Positions 17,050 through 27,525 of a stretch of 64,000 bases of DNA are shown here, in pieces. The translations under genes were made by a program, and so were the position numbers. How positions within the stretch are numbered: the stretch's first letter is position 1; each line of letters opens with the position of its first letter. The notes under the pieces were generated by a model. It had not been told where the DNA came from, made no database searches, and saw only the letters and a list, made by a program, of their open reading frames with translations. The stretch is from SOJA01 sp964598485 (lineage in GTDB: Archaea; Thermoproteota; Bathyarchaeia; Bathyarchaeales; Bathycorpusculaceae), in NCBI GenBank assembly GCA_964598485.1, contig CAZRCD010000002.1, positions 1 through 64,000 on the forward strand, in the 5' to 3' direction.

Positions 17050-18345
17050 CTAGAGTTTCAACTTCTTTTCCTTGTACTTTCTTTTGGGTTCTTTAACAAA
17101 GAGGAGAAGGAGCGCTAGGGCAAGTAGTCCCATTATTCCGCTTACGAAGAAGGGGAATCCAATTCCCTTAACTGTTAAGCCTCCAAGCCATTCAATCCTG
17201 AATTCTTCAAATTGAAACTCGTTAAAAAGCCATGGTCCCAAAAGCGCTCCAGCTACCATGCCCGTGTTAAAGCATGCAGCAAATCTTCCGAATAATTTGC
17301 CTCTGATCTTTGTGGGAACAAGATCCGCTCTTAAAGCTCGACCAGCAGGCATACTAACGTTGATGCCTAAAGATCGAAATGCCATAACACCGGTTGCTTG
17401 CCAAAGATTACCTGTGAAAGGCAAAACGAAAGAAGCAAGTCGAGAAGATAGGCTGCCAATAGCTATAACTGGCTTCCTACCCCAAATATCAGCTAGTTTT
17501 CCAGCGAAGAAGTTGCATAATATTCCAACAAATCCAGAAACAGATAGTATCGCTCCTATTTGAAACGGGATGGCTCCAAATATTTCGCCTAGAAACAGAA
17601 CACCAACTGGCGCAATGAAGCCCACAGCAAAACCGTTAGTCAACGTTGAAACGTACAGAACTCTGACTGACCGCAAAATCCAACCAGTAAGTTTAAAGTC
17701 GTCTTCCTTCGAGGTTTCCGTTGTTTTTTTGACCGAACCATGTCCTCTTGTTTCACGGACTTTCTAAGCCACGAAACCCATGGCTATAACCGACAGTGCA
17801 GAATCTACAAAATAAGGAATCCGATAGCTATCTTCCAAAGCCAATCCCAAACCAGTCTCCGACAAAAACTGGACAGTCCCGCCGAAAACTGGCCCTAAAA
17901 ACCACCCCACCATAGTAGCAGTCAAAAAGAACCCTAAAGCCTCACCTCTCCGCCTGCTAGGAACCTGATCAACCAAGGAAGCCTCTGCAGCTGGACGCAC
18001 TGCGGCTGTAGCCACTCCATTCAGGGCTCGGACGACCAACAAAGACGGCCAATTCTGAACCAACCCAGTCAGAGTGCCCAAGAAAACATCTGCCAGCAAC
18101 CCGGCTTGAATCAGTTTTTTTCTGCCGACACGATCAGAAAGGCTCCCAAAATGTGAAGAGAGAAGAGCATTTGCGACCAAGAAAGCAGCTACGAATGATC
18201 CTATGAACCATATTTCAGCTCCCAATGAAGTTGCGTAGTACGGAAAATATGAAGCTGGCAAAGCACCAGCTATGTTCTCAACTAACGATGCTAAAGATAA
18301 CACTATGACACTAGCAGAATAGACTTCTGAACGCCGCATCAACAC
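17050..18345 (-). pseudogene. MFS transporter split by an in-frame TAG
   Basis: The first half (17764-18345, 193 aa, about six membrane segments with the SLSDRVGRKK loop) ends at TAG (17764-17766). The same frame continues without another stop through KVRETRGHG and a charged linker into the second half (start codons available by 17676, ending 17050), which has six more segments and the GKLADIWGRKP loop. Together they make a normal 430-residue 12-TM carrier. The TAG is in the cytoplasmic linker between TM6 and TM7. It may be a recent nonsense mutation, a sequencing error, or amber readthrough (pyrrolysine). Substrate unknown. Confidence 0.8.
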
Positions 18346-18439
18346 ACCATACTTTTTCTAATCGATCGATACTTCGCAGTATTACATAGCTTCAAACTTC
18401 GAGAAGAGAATTTTAACGTTAGCTTTCCTATTAAATCTT

Positions 18440-18562
18440 GATGTCAAAACTCCATTCCTACGATGAACTAGTGGATTATGTGGGTCGTTTAAGAGATCTC
18501 GGAGCAAAAATATCCTCGACTGTTTATTGTTCAATGATCGTTAGAAGGTCTTCTTGGATGTA
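18440..18562 (+). other. Short open frame between MFS and hypothetical gene
   Basis: A 40-codon frame beginning ATG at 18440 (DELVDYVGRLRDLGAKI) and running antisense into the end of the 236-aa gene. It looks protein-like for its first 25 residues, so it may be the truncated start of a lost gene. No family recognised. Confidence 0.2.
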
Positions 18563-19234
18563 ATTCATGAATTCTTCGGTGGTGCTTCTGCTGAAAAGTG
18601 TTACCACACAATTCCTTGTAATCCCGACTACGGCCTCACGCTTCTGGGTTTCAAAGACAACATACCAGATTTTTCCATGTTCAACATAATCTCGGTATAG
18701 ACTCGTGTCAGCAAGATCTGATCCTGCCAGACAGAGCTTTTCTACACCCGGTATGTCAACTTCGTCAAACCATATCAGCTTCGTCGCTTGAGGGTTCGAC
18801 TCGTGAAGCTGCTTAAGAGTTTTGTGAGAGATCTTCACCTCGACAATCGCTTGGGGTTCGATGAAAAGGACTTTGCTGAGCTTGTTGGCTACGTAGTTTG
18901 TTAACAGCTTCTTTACTCCTCGAGCCACAGACGGCGCTAGCACTATCATAAAAGTCCTCTCTTTGAAAGGTCTAATCCAGAAAGGGGCTTCCTCTGTGAC
19001 GGGGGTTTCAACTAACTTGCGTCTGTAAAAACGTTTGCGTATGAAGTCCTTGCTGAAAACTCCTGATATCGAGTCATCCTTTGACTTGAGGTCTAAAATT
19101 TCCGTTACTAGATTTATAGTTTCTCCGTTCTCAATTTGGCAGCGTTCTTCTTCACGGAAATCCTTGAGCTTCCAAACTATCAATCCGAGATCAGCTTTCT
19201 CTTTCATCTCAAAAATCTTAGCTGGCTGAACCAA
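18524..19234 (-). CDS. Hypothetical archaeal protein
   Basis: 236 aa, soluble, mixed alpha/beta; not recognised. It has a central SVARGVKKLLTNYVANKLSKV helix and a strand-rich C-terminal part containing GKIWYVVFETQKREAVVGI. The absence of membrane segments, cofactor motifs or informative neighbours leaves function open. It lies between an MFS gene and the pyrophosphatase and appears monocistronic. Confidence 0.7.
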   Translation of the reverse strand: MVQPAKIFEMKEKADLGLIVWKLKDFREEERCQIENGETINLVTEILDLKSKDDSISGVFSKDFIRKRFYRRKLVETPVTEEAPFWIRPFKERTFMIVLAPSVARGVKKLLTNYVANKLSKVLFIEPQAIVEVKISHKTLKQLHESNPQATKLIWFDEVDIPGVEKLCLAGSDLADTSLYRDYVEHGKIWYVVFETQKREAVVGITRNCVVTLFSRSTTEEFMNYIQEDLLTIIEQ

Positions 19235-19382
19235 TTATTTACACCCTAAAACAAATTCGAGCATCTGACTTTAAAAGCTTCCACTAGCCATCGTAGAAAT
19301 TCACATGAGCACAAAACACTATGTTGAGCAGTATTCGGAAACAACTCTGTTAAGACAAAATGGGAGCAATAAATTTGGGTGG

Positions 19383-21455
19383 CTAGAGCGCTATTAACGC
19401 ATAGGCAATGATCAGAGGTGCAAATAATGAAGCTATCTGAGATATCACCGTTACCAAAGTGTTTAGTGACGGACCAGCCGTGTCTTTGAATGGGTCGCCA
19501 ACCGTGTCTCCAATGACTGCTGCTTTATGAGCTTCTGAACCTTTACCGCCAAAATGCCCATCCTCGATGTATTTTTTCGCGTTGTCCCACATTCCACCAG
19601 AATTAGCCATCAGTATCGCAAGCAGGAACCCACTGAATATGGCTCCAGCCAAGTAACCAGCAAGCGCTTGGATTCCGCAGATGAAACCTACACCTAACGT
19701 AATCAGAATTGACATAGCGATTAGAGGAAGCAATGCCTTTAACGCCGCCTTTGTTGCAATGTCCACGCAAGCTGCATAGTCCGGTTTCACTCCTTCCTTA
19801 CCCTCTTTTAAACCTGGAATCTCTCTGAATTGCCTTCTGATCTCCTCAATCATTATAGAAGAGTTCTTTGAAACGGCAAGCATACACATGGCTGAAAACA
19901 AACATGGAACAGTGATGCCTATGAAAACACCAAGCATAACCAACGGGTTCATCAGATCAAAACCAATCAGTTCACCAACAAGATCCTTAACTATCTGCTG
20001 ATACGTCGCAAGCAACGCAAGCGCCGTCAACCCCGCAGCCCCTATAGCAAACCCTTTCGATATAGCCTTAGTAGTGTTACCCGCTGCATCAAGCTTATCC
20101 GTTATTCTAATTACTTCGTCTCCTAATCCAGACTGCTCAGCAATTCCCTTTGCATTATCACCTATAGGTCCATATGCATCACCAGCGACTATCGTTCCAA
20201 CAATGGATAACATGCCAAGAGCACTCATGCCTATCCCGTATACGCCAAATCCGGGCGATATGCTTTCGCAAAGGAAGTATGCTGATGCAGATGCTATAGC
20301 TATGCCGAGAAGCGGCGGAAACACACTTATCAAACCGTACGAGAAGCCTGTCAATATGTTTATTGCTGCCCCTGTCTTTGCCGACTCCGCAGTCGTTCTG
20401 GCGGGAGGCCTGTTTATAGACGTGTAATAATCTGATGTGATGCCAATGACAACCCCGGCGATCAATCCGACTACAGTTGCTCCCCATATTTCGTAATCAA
20501 TTTTAAGATAGACTGTTGCGGCAAGTGTTAAGGCACCAAAGAGAAAACAGGTTATGTACGTCCCTAGGTTGAGCGCTTTTCCCGGATCACCCCTTTTACC
20601 AACTCTCACAACAGCTACACCGAGAATGGAAGCAATAATTCCTAATCCAGCAAATATTAGCGCCAAATTGACATAAATGTTTTCCACAGGTGAAACCCCG
20701 GGCAAAAGGCCTACTGCTAGTAGCATTGCTGCCATTACACAAGCAACATAAGAGTCGAACAAATCAGCCCCCATCCCTGCAACATCACCAACGTTGTCTC
20801 CGACGTTGTCAGCTATAACGGCTGGGTTTCTCGGGTCATCCTCTGGTATGCCAAGCTCCACTTTACCGACGAGATCAGCGCTTACATCGGCAGTTTTAGT
20901 GTAGATGCCGCCACCAGCCTTTGCAAACAAAGTCAAAGTGCTTGCTCCAATACTGTAGCCAAGAACTATCCCTGGATCACCTGTGAGCCCATAAACGATG
21001 CTTACTCCTAACAAAGCTAATCCTACAACTGATAAGCCCATTACGGCTCCGCCGCGGAATGATATTGGAAATGCCTTGTTTAAGCCCTTTCTAGCCGCGT
21101 TAGCCGTTCTGACATTTGCCTTCAGTGCAACATCCATGCCGAAGTAACCAGCCAAAGCAGAAGAAAGTGAACCAAACACGTATGCTAACGCCAAACTGAT
21201 GTTCTTAATCTGGGTTTCAGTGATCCAAATGGGTTCTGGAACGAAAATCAGTAGCAACACAGCAACGGCTACGACGAAGATTGCGAGAGTCTTGTATTCT
21301 CTTTTGAGAAAAGCATTTGCGCCTTCCTTTATTGCACCGGCAATTTCTTGCATTCTTTTGGTTCCGGCGTCCTGTTTTTTCACATAATAATAGAGATATA
21401 ACGCGACTAAAAGTGAGATTAACGCTGAGATTGGAGCTATCAACCATTCTTCCAT
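19383..21455 (-). CDS. hppA: Membrane proton-pumping pyrophosphatase, K+-independent type
   Basis: Hydrolyses pyrophosphate and pumps ions across the membrane. About 16 membrane segments; the substrate loop reads GGGIYTKTADVSADLVGK and is followed by EDDPRNPAVIADNVGDNVGD. The GNTTKA motif has lysine where K+-dependent (including Na+-pumping) enzymes have alanine, which by family knowledge marks the K+-independent proton-pumping class. At 690 aa it is full length. Two AMP-forming acetyl-CoA synthetases in the window generate pyrophosphate, so this pump can recover that energy. Confidence 0.96.
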   Translation of the reverse strand: MEEWLIAPISALISLLVALYLYYYVKKQDAGTKRMQEIAGAIKEGANAFLKREYKTLAIFVVAVAVLLLIFVPEPIWITETQIKNISLALAYVFGSLSSALAGYFGMDVALKANVRTANAARKGLNKAFPISFRGGAVMGLSVVGLALLGVSIVYGLTGDPGIVLGYSIGASTLTLFAKAGGGIYTKTADVSADLVGKVELGIPEDDPRNPAVIADNVGDNVGDVAGMGADLFDSYVACVMAAMLLAVGLLPGVSPVENIYVNLALIFAGLGIIASILGVAVVRVGKRGDPGKALNLGTYITCFLFGALTLAATVYLKIDYEIWGATVVGLIAGVVIGITSDYYTSINRPPARTTAESAKTGAAINILTGFSYGLISVFPPLLGIAIASASAYFLCESISPGFGVYGIGMSALGMLSIVGTIVAGDAYGPIGDNAKGIAEQSGLGDEVIRITDKLDAAGNTTKAISKGFAIGAAGLTALALLATYQQIVKDLVGELIGFDLMNPLVMLGVFIGITVPCLFSAMCMLAVSKNSSIMIEEIRRQFREIPGLKEGKEGVKPDYAACVDIATKAALKALLPLIAMSILITLGVGFICGIQALAGYLAGAIFSGFLLAILMANSGGMWDNAKKYIEDGHFGGKGSEAHKAAVIGDTVGDPFKDTAGPSLNTLVTVISQIASLFAPLIIAYALIAL

Positions 21456-21658
21456 CTTTGTTTACTCCTTAATTTTTGGATACTAAACGCTAGATCTTAG
21501 AGCTGTTTACGAGTTTCTAGATTGTTCATGAACTGTTTTATAACTTTAATGGTTAAATAGTTCACTGCGAAATGAAAAAGAATAAAAGAAGATCCTATAA
21601 GAAGTTATTTCACTTTTAGGAGTAAGGGGTGGAGTGAACGTCAAAACCATGGCACAGC

Positions 21659-24340
21659 ATGGAAATCGATGAAGTTACGCGTGCATTAAACGTTACGATG
21701 GATGGTTTAAGCTCGGAGGATGTGGAGAAACGTTTACAGGAGTTTGGTCCAAACGAGCTAAAGAAGGAAAAGGGAAAGTCGCCTGTTAGGCTTTTCTTGG
21801 AACAGTTCACAGATATATTAATAATCATATTATTAGCCGCTACAGCCCTATCAATAGCTATAGGAGAAGTTTATGATGCCATAGTCATAATTGCCATAGT
21901 CATGGCATGTGCAGTTTTAGGCTTCACCCAAGAGTATAAGGCGGAAAAAGCCTTAGAAGCTCTAAAAAAGATGACTGCTCCAACAGCCACGGTTTTACGC
22001 GACGGCAAAGAAATGCAACTTCCAACGATCGATATTGTGCCCGGCGACATCATTTTGTTATACACTGGAGACAAGGTGCCCGCGGACGCTAGGCTCATCG
22101 AAGCTATGAATATGAAAACGGATGAAGCTCCATTAACCGGTGAATCAACGCCTGTAAATAAGAATGTTAAGCCTTTGCCTGAGGAAACCATAGTTTCTGA
22201 TAGACGTAACACGTTATTTACTGGCACAGTTGTTGTTTATGGACGAGGCAAAGCAGTTGTCACGTCAACCGGTATGAACACCGAGTTTGGAAAAATCGCT
22301 AAAATGGTTCAAGTAACCGAGGAGGAAGAGACGCCGCTTGAGAAGAGAATGGGCCATGTTGGAAAATGGATTGGAATTTTGTCGATAACTGTTTGTGCAG
22401 TTGTGGCGATTTTTGGCATTTATAAAGGGCGTGAAATTCTTGACATGGTTCTATGGGCAATCAGCCTTGCAGTAGCCGCTGTTCCAGAAGCGTTGCCCGC
22501 GGTTGTAACAGGCGCGCTTGCGGTAGGCATGTACAGAATGGCAAGAGAAAACGCCATAGTCAGACGGCTTCCAGCGGTTGAAACTCTGGGCTGTACAAGC
22601 GTCATATGCGCAGATAAAACCGGAACGATGACGAAGGGCGAAATGACCGTGCAAAGAATCTACGTAAACGACAAAGCTTTGAAGGTCAGGGGCGTAGGTT
22701 ACGAACCGCAAGGAGAATTCCTCTTTGAAGACAAAAAACTTGATCCAACCAAAGAAAAAGAGCTTTACATACTCTTAAAAGCCGCCACTTTATGCAACGA
22801 TGCAAAACTGGAGAAGGAAGAGGGACAATGGATCGTGAAAGGCGACCCAACAGAAGGAGCATTAGTTGTTGCTGCTGCCAAGGCAGGTTTATGGAAAGAA
22901 GAAATTGGAAAAGAAGAACCAAGAATAAACGAAATCCCGTTTTCTTCGGAAAGAAAACGCATGACCACAATGCACGAAGCATATGGCAGAACCAAAATAG
23001 CTTACATGAAAGGCGCTCCAGAAATCGTCTTAGAAAAATGTACTAAAGTTTACACGAACGGAAAATTACGTAAACTAACTGATGGAATGCGCAAGCAAAT
23101 GTTGGCAGTAAACGCAGCTATGGCAATACAAGCGTTAAGAAATCTGGGCTTTGCATATAAGGAACTGCCAGAATCTAAAACTTCATTAGATGAGGAAGAC
23201 GAGGAAGGCTTTGTTTTCCTTGGAATAATGGGAATGATTGACCCCCCACGGGGAGAAGTCAAAGACGCCATTTACATGTGCAATAAAGCTGGAATCAAAG
23301 TTGTTATGGTTACTGGCGACCACAAACTAACAGCCGTGGCTGTAGCTAAAGCGTTGAACCTCGTAGGTGAAAATGAAGGTGGAGAAGACAGGGTTTTAAC
23401 AGGAGTAGAACTGGACAAGATCGGTGACGAAGAATTCGAGAGAATAGTTGACAACATTGTGATCTACGCAAGAGTTTCGCCTGAACACAAAGTTCGAATA
23501 GTGAAGGCTCTGAGAAAAAAGGGCTACATCTGCGCCATGACAGGCGACGGGGTAAATGATGCGCCAGCCTTGAAAATGGCTGACATAGGGGTGGCTATGG
23601 GAATAACTGGAACGGAAGTCACAAAAGAAGCTTCAGACATGGTTTTGGCAGATGATAACTTTGCAACCATAATAAAAGCAGTTAGAGAAGGACGCGAAAT
23701 TTACGGCAACATCAAGAAATACTTGACTTATCTGCTTCGTTGCAACATAATGGAAATTCTCGTCTTGTTTTTCGCCATGATGCTAAGCCACACATCAGAA
23801 TCAGCCATAGCTCTAACAACAATACAGATTCTCTGGGTGAACCTGACAACAGATGGCTTGCCAGCCATAGCCTTGGGTGTAGACCCAGGCGACCCAGATC
23901 TGATGGAGAGAAAACCGAGGGATCCAAATGAAAGCATTTTCACGCGGGATGTGAGAGTATACCTATCTGCGGTTCCAGTGTTGATGACAGTGCTTCTCCT
24001 AGGCGCATACTTCTACACTCTGGAGACTCACGGTTTATTAGAGGCTAGAACACAGCTTTTTACCGCACTCGTTTTAATGGAACTCGCTAACGCTGTAAAC
24101 GCGCGTTCGCTCAAATACACTGTTTTTAAGGTGGGCTTATTCAAGAACAAGTTCCTTTGGCTTGCAATCCTTTCTTCGTTAGGTTTACAGCTGATGGTGC
24201 TTTACATCCCGGCATTTCACGGGATATTTGAAGTGACGTATCCAAACGTATTCGACTGGGCTGTAGCAGTTGTTTTCACTTTGATAGTGTTCTTCAGCAT
24301 AGAAATAGGCAAATACGCAACCAGCAGAAGAAGAACGTGA
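21659..24340 (+). CDS. P-type ATPase, Ca2+/cation-transporting (type IIA-like)
   Basis: ATP-driven cation pump of 893 aa. Visible parts are the actuator motif TGES (within LTGESTPVNK), the phosphorylation site DKTGTMT, TGDGVNDAPALK in the hinge, and membrane ion-site motifs PEALP in M4 and NLTTDGLPAIALG in M6. These fit the PMR1/PacL calcium-pump group. The ion is inferred. It is upstream of the acetate carrier but has its own spacing (60 nt). Confidence 0.92.
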   Translation: MEIDEVTRALNVTMDGLSSEDVEKRLQEFGPNELKKEKGKSPVRLFLEQFTDILIIILLAATALSIAIGEVYDAIVIIAIVMACAVLGFTQEYKAEKALEALKKMTAPTATVLRDGKEMQLPTIDIVPGDIILLYTGDKVPADARLIEAMNMKTDEAPLTGESTPVNKNVKPLPEETIVSDRRNTLFTGTVVVYGRGKAVVTSTGMNTEFGKIAKMVQVTEEEETPLEKRMGHVGKWIGILSITVCAVVAIFGIYKGREILDMVLWAISLAVAAVPEALPAVVTGALAVGMYRMARENAIVRRLPAVETLGCTSVICADKTGTMTKGEMTVQRIYVNDKALKVRGVGYEPQGEFLFEDKKLDPTKEKELYILLKAATLCNDAKLEKEEGQWIVKGDPTEGALVVAAAKAGLWKEEIGKEEPRINEIPFSSERKRMTTMHEAYGRTKIAYMKGAPEIVLEKCTKVYTNGKLRKLTDGMRKQMLAVNAAMAIQALRNLGFAYKELPESKTSLDEEDEEGFVFLGIMGMIDPPRGEVKDAIYMCNKAGIKVVMVTGDHKLTAVAVAKALNLVGENEGGEDRVLTGVELDKIGDEEFERIVDNIVIYARVSPEHKVRIVKALRKKGYICAMTGDGVNDAPALKMADIGVAMGITGTEVTKEASDMVLADDNFATIIKAVREGREIYGNIKKYLTYLLRCNIMEILVLFFAMMLSHTSESAIALTTIQILWVNLTTDGLPAIALGVDPGDPDLMERKPRDPNESIFTRDVRVYLSAVPVLMTVLLLGAYFYTLETHGLLEARTQLFTALVLMELANAVNARSLKYTVFKVGLFKNKFLWLAILSSLGLQLMVLYIPAFHGIFEVTYPNVFDWAVAVVFTLIVFFSIEIGKYATSRRRT

Positions 24341-24401
24341 TTTTCCGCGGAAAAACTTATATCATATACTCTATGAACAGAGCTTTTCAAACGCAAAATG
24401 G

Positions 24402-25007
24402 TTGATAAATTTGAGTGAGAAATTGGCGAATTCGGCACCTCTTGGACTTATGGGTTTTGGGATGACAACAGTGCTATTAAACTTGCATAATGCTGGTTTT
24501 TATCCGTTAGATAGTATGATATTGGCAATGGGCTTAGCGTATGGTGGACTAGCCCAAGTGATCGCTGGTGTAATGGAGTATAAGAGAGGAAACACGTTCG
24601 GTACAGTTGCATTCAGTTCTTACGGACTGTTCTGGTGGTCTCTTGTGATCTTGCTTATCCTCCCTGATTCAATAATGTATTATCCGCAAATTGCAGGGGC
24701 TTCAAATGAAGCTATGGCGGCTTACTTCTTCATGTGGGGTTTATTCACTTTCGTAATGTTCTTTGGCACGCTAAAGGCTAACAGAGCTGTACAATTCGTT
24801 TTCATGAGCCTGGCTATACTGTTCTTCTTGTTAACGACAAAAGAGATGATGATGGCTTGGGACTTGACAGGCATAACAGAGGTAAGCACAATCTTAGGAA
24901 TTGAAGGAGTAATATGCGGGCTAAGCGCTGTATACACTGCATTGGCAGAAGTGTTAAACGAAGCCCATGGAAGAACGGTCTTGCCTTTGTGTCCAACGAA
25001 CAAGTAA
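24402..25007 (+). CDS. satP: Acetate/succinate uptake carrier, SatP/GPR1-FUN34-YaaH family
   Basis: Six-segment inner membrane protein of 201 aa that takes up acetate. The family's N-terminal NPAPLGL signature appears as NSAPLGL at about residues 10-16. It precedes acetyl-CoA synthetase copy 2 by about 150 nt in the same direction, which supports acetate as the substrate. Confidence 0.92.
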   Translation: MINLSEKLANSAPLGLMGFGMTTVLLNLHNAGFYPLDSMILAMGLAYGGLAQVIAGVMEYKRGNTFGTVAFSSYGLFWWSLVILLILPDSIMYYPQIAGASNEAMAAYFFMWGLFTFVMFFGTLKANRAVQFVFMSLAILFFLLTTKEMMMAWDLTGITEVSTILGIEGVICGLSAVYTALAEVLNEAHGRTVLPLCPTNK

Positions 25008-25091
25008 CAGTCTGACGCATTCTGCTGCATGCCTTTTTCTTTTCAAATTAGCACATCACTCGTCTCATGATGCGTTTTACGTGTTTAAAAG

Positions 25092-25101
25092 AGAAAGTTT
25101 A
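25092..25101 (+). promoter_or_regulatory. TATA-like element before acs copy 2
   Basis: An AT-rich GTTTATATCC-like sequence lies about 55-60 nt upstream of the acs start, preceded by a purine-rich stretch. It suggests that acs is transcribed separately from satP. Confidence 0.4.
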
Positions 25102-25154
25102 TATCCAAAATCTTACATTTTTCAGCAAAATTCAAGCATAATGAAGTGGTTGAT

Positions 25155-27119
25155 ATGGCGTTTAAACCTATTATGTGGGTGAGGCGAGATTCACAGAAAA
25201 ATAACGTGTTCTGGCCGTCTGAGGAACTTAAGAAGAAGGCTTGGGTGAAAGATGAATCAATCTATGCTGAAGCAAACAAAGACCTAGCGGCTTTTTGGGC
25301 TAAGCTTGCTCGTGAAGGAATCGACTGGTTCAAGGAATGGACTGAAAACTACCGATGGGAGCCACCGTATTACAAATGGTTCATTGATGGGAAATTGAAC
25401 ATGTCTTACAATTGTTTAGACAGGTACATAAAAACTTGGAGAAGAAACAAAGCCGCGATAATATGGGTGCCAGAACCACCAGATGAGAAAGAAAGAGTGC
25501 TCACATACTTTGATCTATACCGTGAAGTCAACAAATTCGCTAACGTACTGAAGAGTCTCGGAGTAAGAAAAGGCGACAGAGTTGGAATATACTTACCAAT
25601 GATTCCAGAAGTGCAAATAGCCATGCTAGCCTGCTCTCGCATCGGAGCCATTCACAGCGTAGTCTTTTCCGCTTTCAGCGGCAAATCTCTGCAAGAAAGA
25701 ATGCTGGATGCAGAAGCCAAAGTTCTCATAACAGTGGACGGATATCACAGACGGGGAAAACAAGTAAGCTTGAAGGGTGAAGCGGACAAGGGAGTTGAGG
25801 GGACACCGATACAGAACGTTGTTGTTGTTAAGCGAATGGGAATAGACGTGAACATGATTGAAGGTCGAGACTACTGGTGGCATGACTTGATGGAAAACGC
25901 TGGCGGCTACTGTGAACCAGAAGTTATGGACAGTGAAGACATATTGTACCTTCTTTACACAAGTGGCACAACAGGCAAACCCAAAGGAGTCGAACATCAC
26001 ACGGGCGGATACGCGGTACAAGCTTACTGGACGACAAAGTGGGCTTTTGACTTGCATGATGAAGACGTTTTCTGGTGCACAGCCGACATCGGCTGGGTTA
26101 CAGGCCACACCTATGGTTGCTATGGTCCGCTTTTGTGCGGAGTAACCATGCTGGAGTACGAAGGTGCTCCAAACTTTCCCCAACTAGACAGATGGTGGAG
26201 CATAGTAGAAAAATATGGTGTAACAGTCTTTTACACGGCTCCGACAGCGATAAGAATGTTCATGCAATGGGGTGAAGAATGGCCTCGAAAGCACAACCTA
26301 AACAGTCTTCGAATACTCGGAACAGTGGGTGAACCAATAAACGAAGAAGCATGGCTCTGGTATTTCAACAAGATCGGCGGTGGAAGATGTCCAGTAATTG
26401 ACACTTGGTGGCAGACCGAGACTGGAGGAACCCTAATCAACTCGCTTCCAGGCATAGGCCCGTTCATCCCAACAGTCGCTGGTAGAAGCTTCCCAGGCAC
26501 AAGCCACGACATTCTAGACGAGTCTGGAAATTCCATGGGCATCGGCGAAGGTGGTTATTTGGTGCAGAAAAATCCGTTCGCGCCGGGAATGCTTAGAAAC
26601 GTATGGAAAAAACCAGAGAGATACAAGGAATACTTCAGTGTTTACGGCGAAAAATACTACTACACAAGTGATGGAGCGCGAAGGTGGGATAAGCTTGGGA
26701 ACATTCGGTTAACTGGTAGGGTTGACGACGTAATGAAAGTTGCAGGTCATAGACTGTCAACGGCAGAGTTAGAAAACGCTATAACAAGCCATGAAGCAGT
26801 TGTGGAATGCGCGGTTGTAGCAGCACCACACGAAATAAAGGGTGAAGTACCAGTAGCCTTTGTAACTCTAAGACCTGATGTAGAGCCTTCAGACCAGCTA
26901 ATGAGAGAGCTTGTGAAGCACGTGGACGCTACAATTGGACCAACGGCAAGACCTGACAAGATAATATTCTCAAACGAACTACCAAAGACACGCAGTGGAA
27001 AAATCATGCGCAGAATCCTAAAATCCTTGGTTAGAAACCAGTCCATCGGCGACACTACAACCCTCATGAACCCGGAGTCAGTTGAAGGGCTCAAAGAAAA
27101 AGTTGGCTACAAGGGATGA
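25155..27119 (+). CDS. acs: Acetyl-CoA synthetase, AMP-forming (copy 2, canonical)
   Basis: Makes acetyl-CoA from acetate, ATP and CoA, releasing pyrophosphate. The ATP loop is canonical (TSGTTGKPKG), the acetate pocket region is WWQTETGG with the tryptophan that limits chain length, and PKTRSGKIMRR carries the regulatory lysine. GTG at 25146 is in frame, but ATG at 25155 is closer to a purine-rich site. Full length (about 654 aa). Its position behind satP makes acetate assimilation the probable role. Confidence 0.95.
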   Translation: MAFKPIMWVRRDSQKNNVFWPSEELKKKAWVKDESIYAEANKDLAAFWAKLAREGIDWFKEWTENYRWEPPYYKWFIDGKLNMSYNCLDRYIKTWRRNKAAIIWVPEPPDEKERVLTYFDLYREVNKFANVLKSLGVRKGDRVGIYLPMIPEVQIAMLACSRIGAIHSVVFSAFSGKSLQERMLDAEAKVLITVDGYHRRGKQVSLKGEADKGVEGTPIQNVVVVKRMGIDVNMIEGRDYWWHDLMENAGGYCEPEVMDSEDILYLLYTSGTTGKPKGVEHHTGGYAVQAYWTTKWAFDLHDEDVFWCTADIGWVTGHTYGCYGPLLCGVTMLEYEGAPNFPQLDRWWSIVEKYGVTVFYTAPTAIRMFMQWGEEWPRKHNLNSLRILGTVGEPINEEAWLWYFNKIGGGRCPVIDTWWQTETGGTLINSLPGIGPFIPTVAGRSFPGTSHDILDESGNSMGIGEGGYLVQKNPFAPGMLRNVWKKPERYKEYFSVYGEKYYYTSDGARRWDKLGNIRLTGRVDDVMKVAGHRLSTAELENAITSHEAVVECAVVAAPHEIKGEVPVAFVTLRPDVEPSDQLMRELVKHVDATIGPTARPDKIIFSNELPKTRSGKIMRRILKSLVRNQSIGDTTTLMNPESVEGLKEKVGYKG

Positions 27120-27196
27120 GGTTACCCCTTTTTATCCAGCACACGCCAGTGCTAGCATCAAAAGAGTCAGAAAAAACATCAGTTGGGATATAACAC

Positions 27197-27520
27197 ATGT
27201 CATCTGAATTTCCGAGAGAGATAAGAAAATTAGAGATTAGATTTGAAGACTACATGAAAGCACAGCAGGAATTTATAGAACATGTGAAAGAGTGTGTCAG
27301 AATTTTTAAGGAGTTAATGGAGAATCTGGAGAAGAGAGGCAAAACTTCCAGCTTCGAGGAGCTTGAAAAATTATCGATACTTAGAAGAGAGGCTATAAAG
27401 TCTCTAGGTCAAGTGCCGAAAAGTGAAAGCAACATTGAACATGAGAAAAGCCATCTTTTCGAGTCTTACGGAGCACTAATTCTATGCTTAGATAAGGAAT
27501 TTGAGAAATCTAAGCCATAA
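27197..27520 (+). CDS. Small helical/coiled-coil protein
   Basis: 107 aa, rich in Glu/Lys, with heptad-like spacing across residues 5-60 (KAQQEFIEHVKECVRIFKEL). No family recognised. Probably dimeric. It lies between acs copy 2 and cooT; no functional link is visible. Confidence 0.6.
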   Translation: MSSEFPREIRKLEIRFEDYMKAQQEFIEHVKECVRIFKELMENLEKRGKTSSFEELEKLSILRREAIKSLGQVPKSESNIEHEKSHLFESYGALILCLDKEFEKSKP

Positions 27521-27525
27521 TCGAT

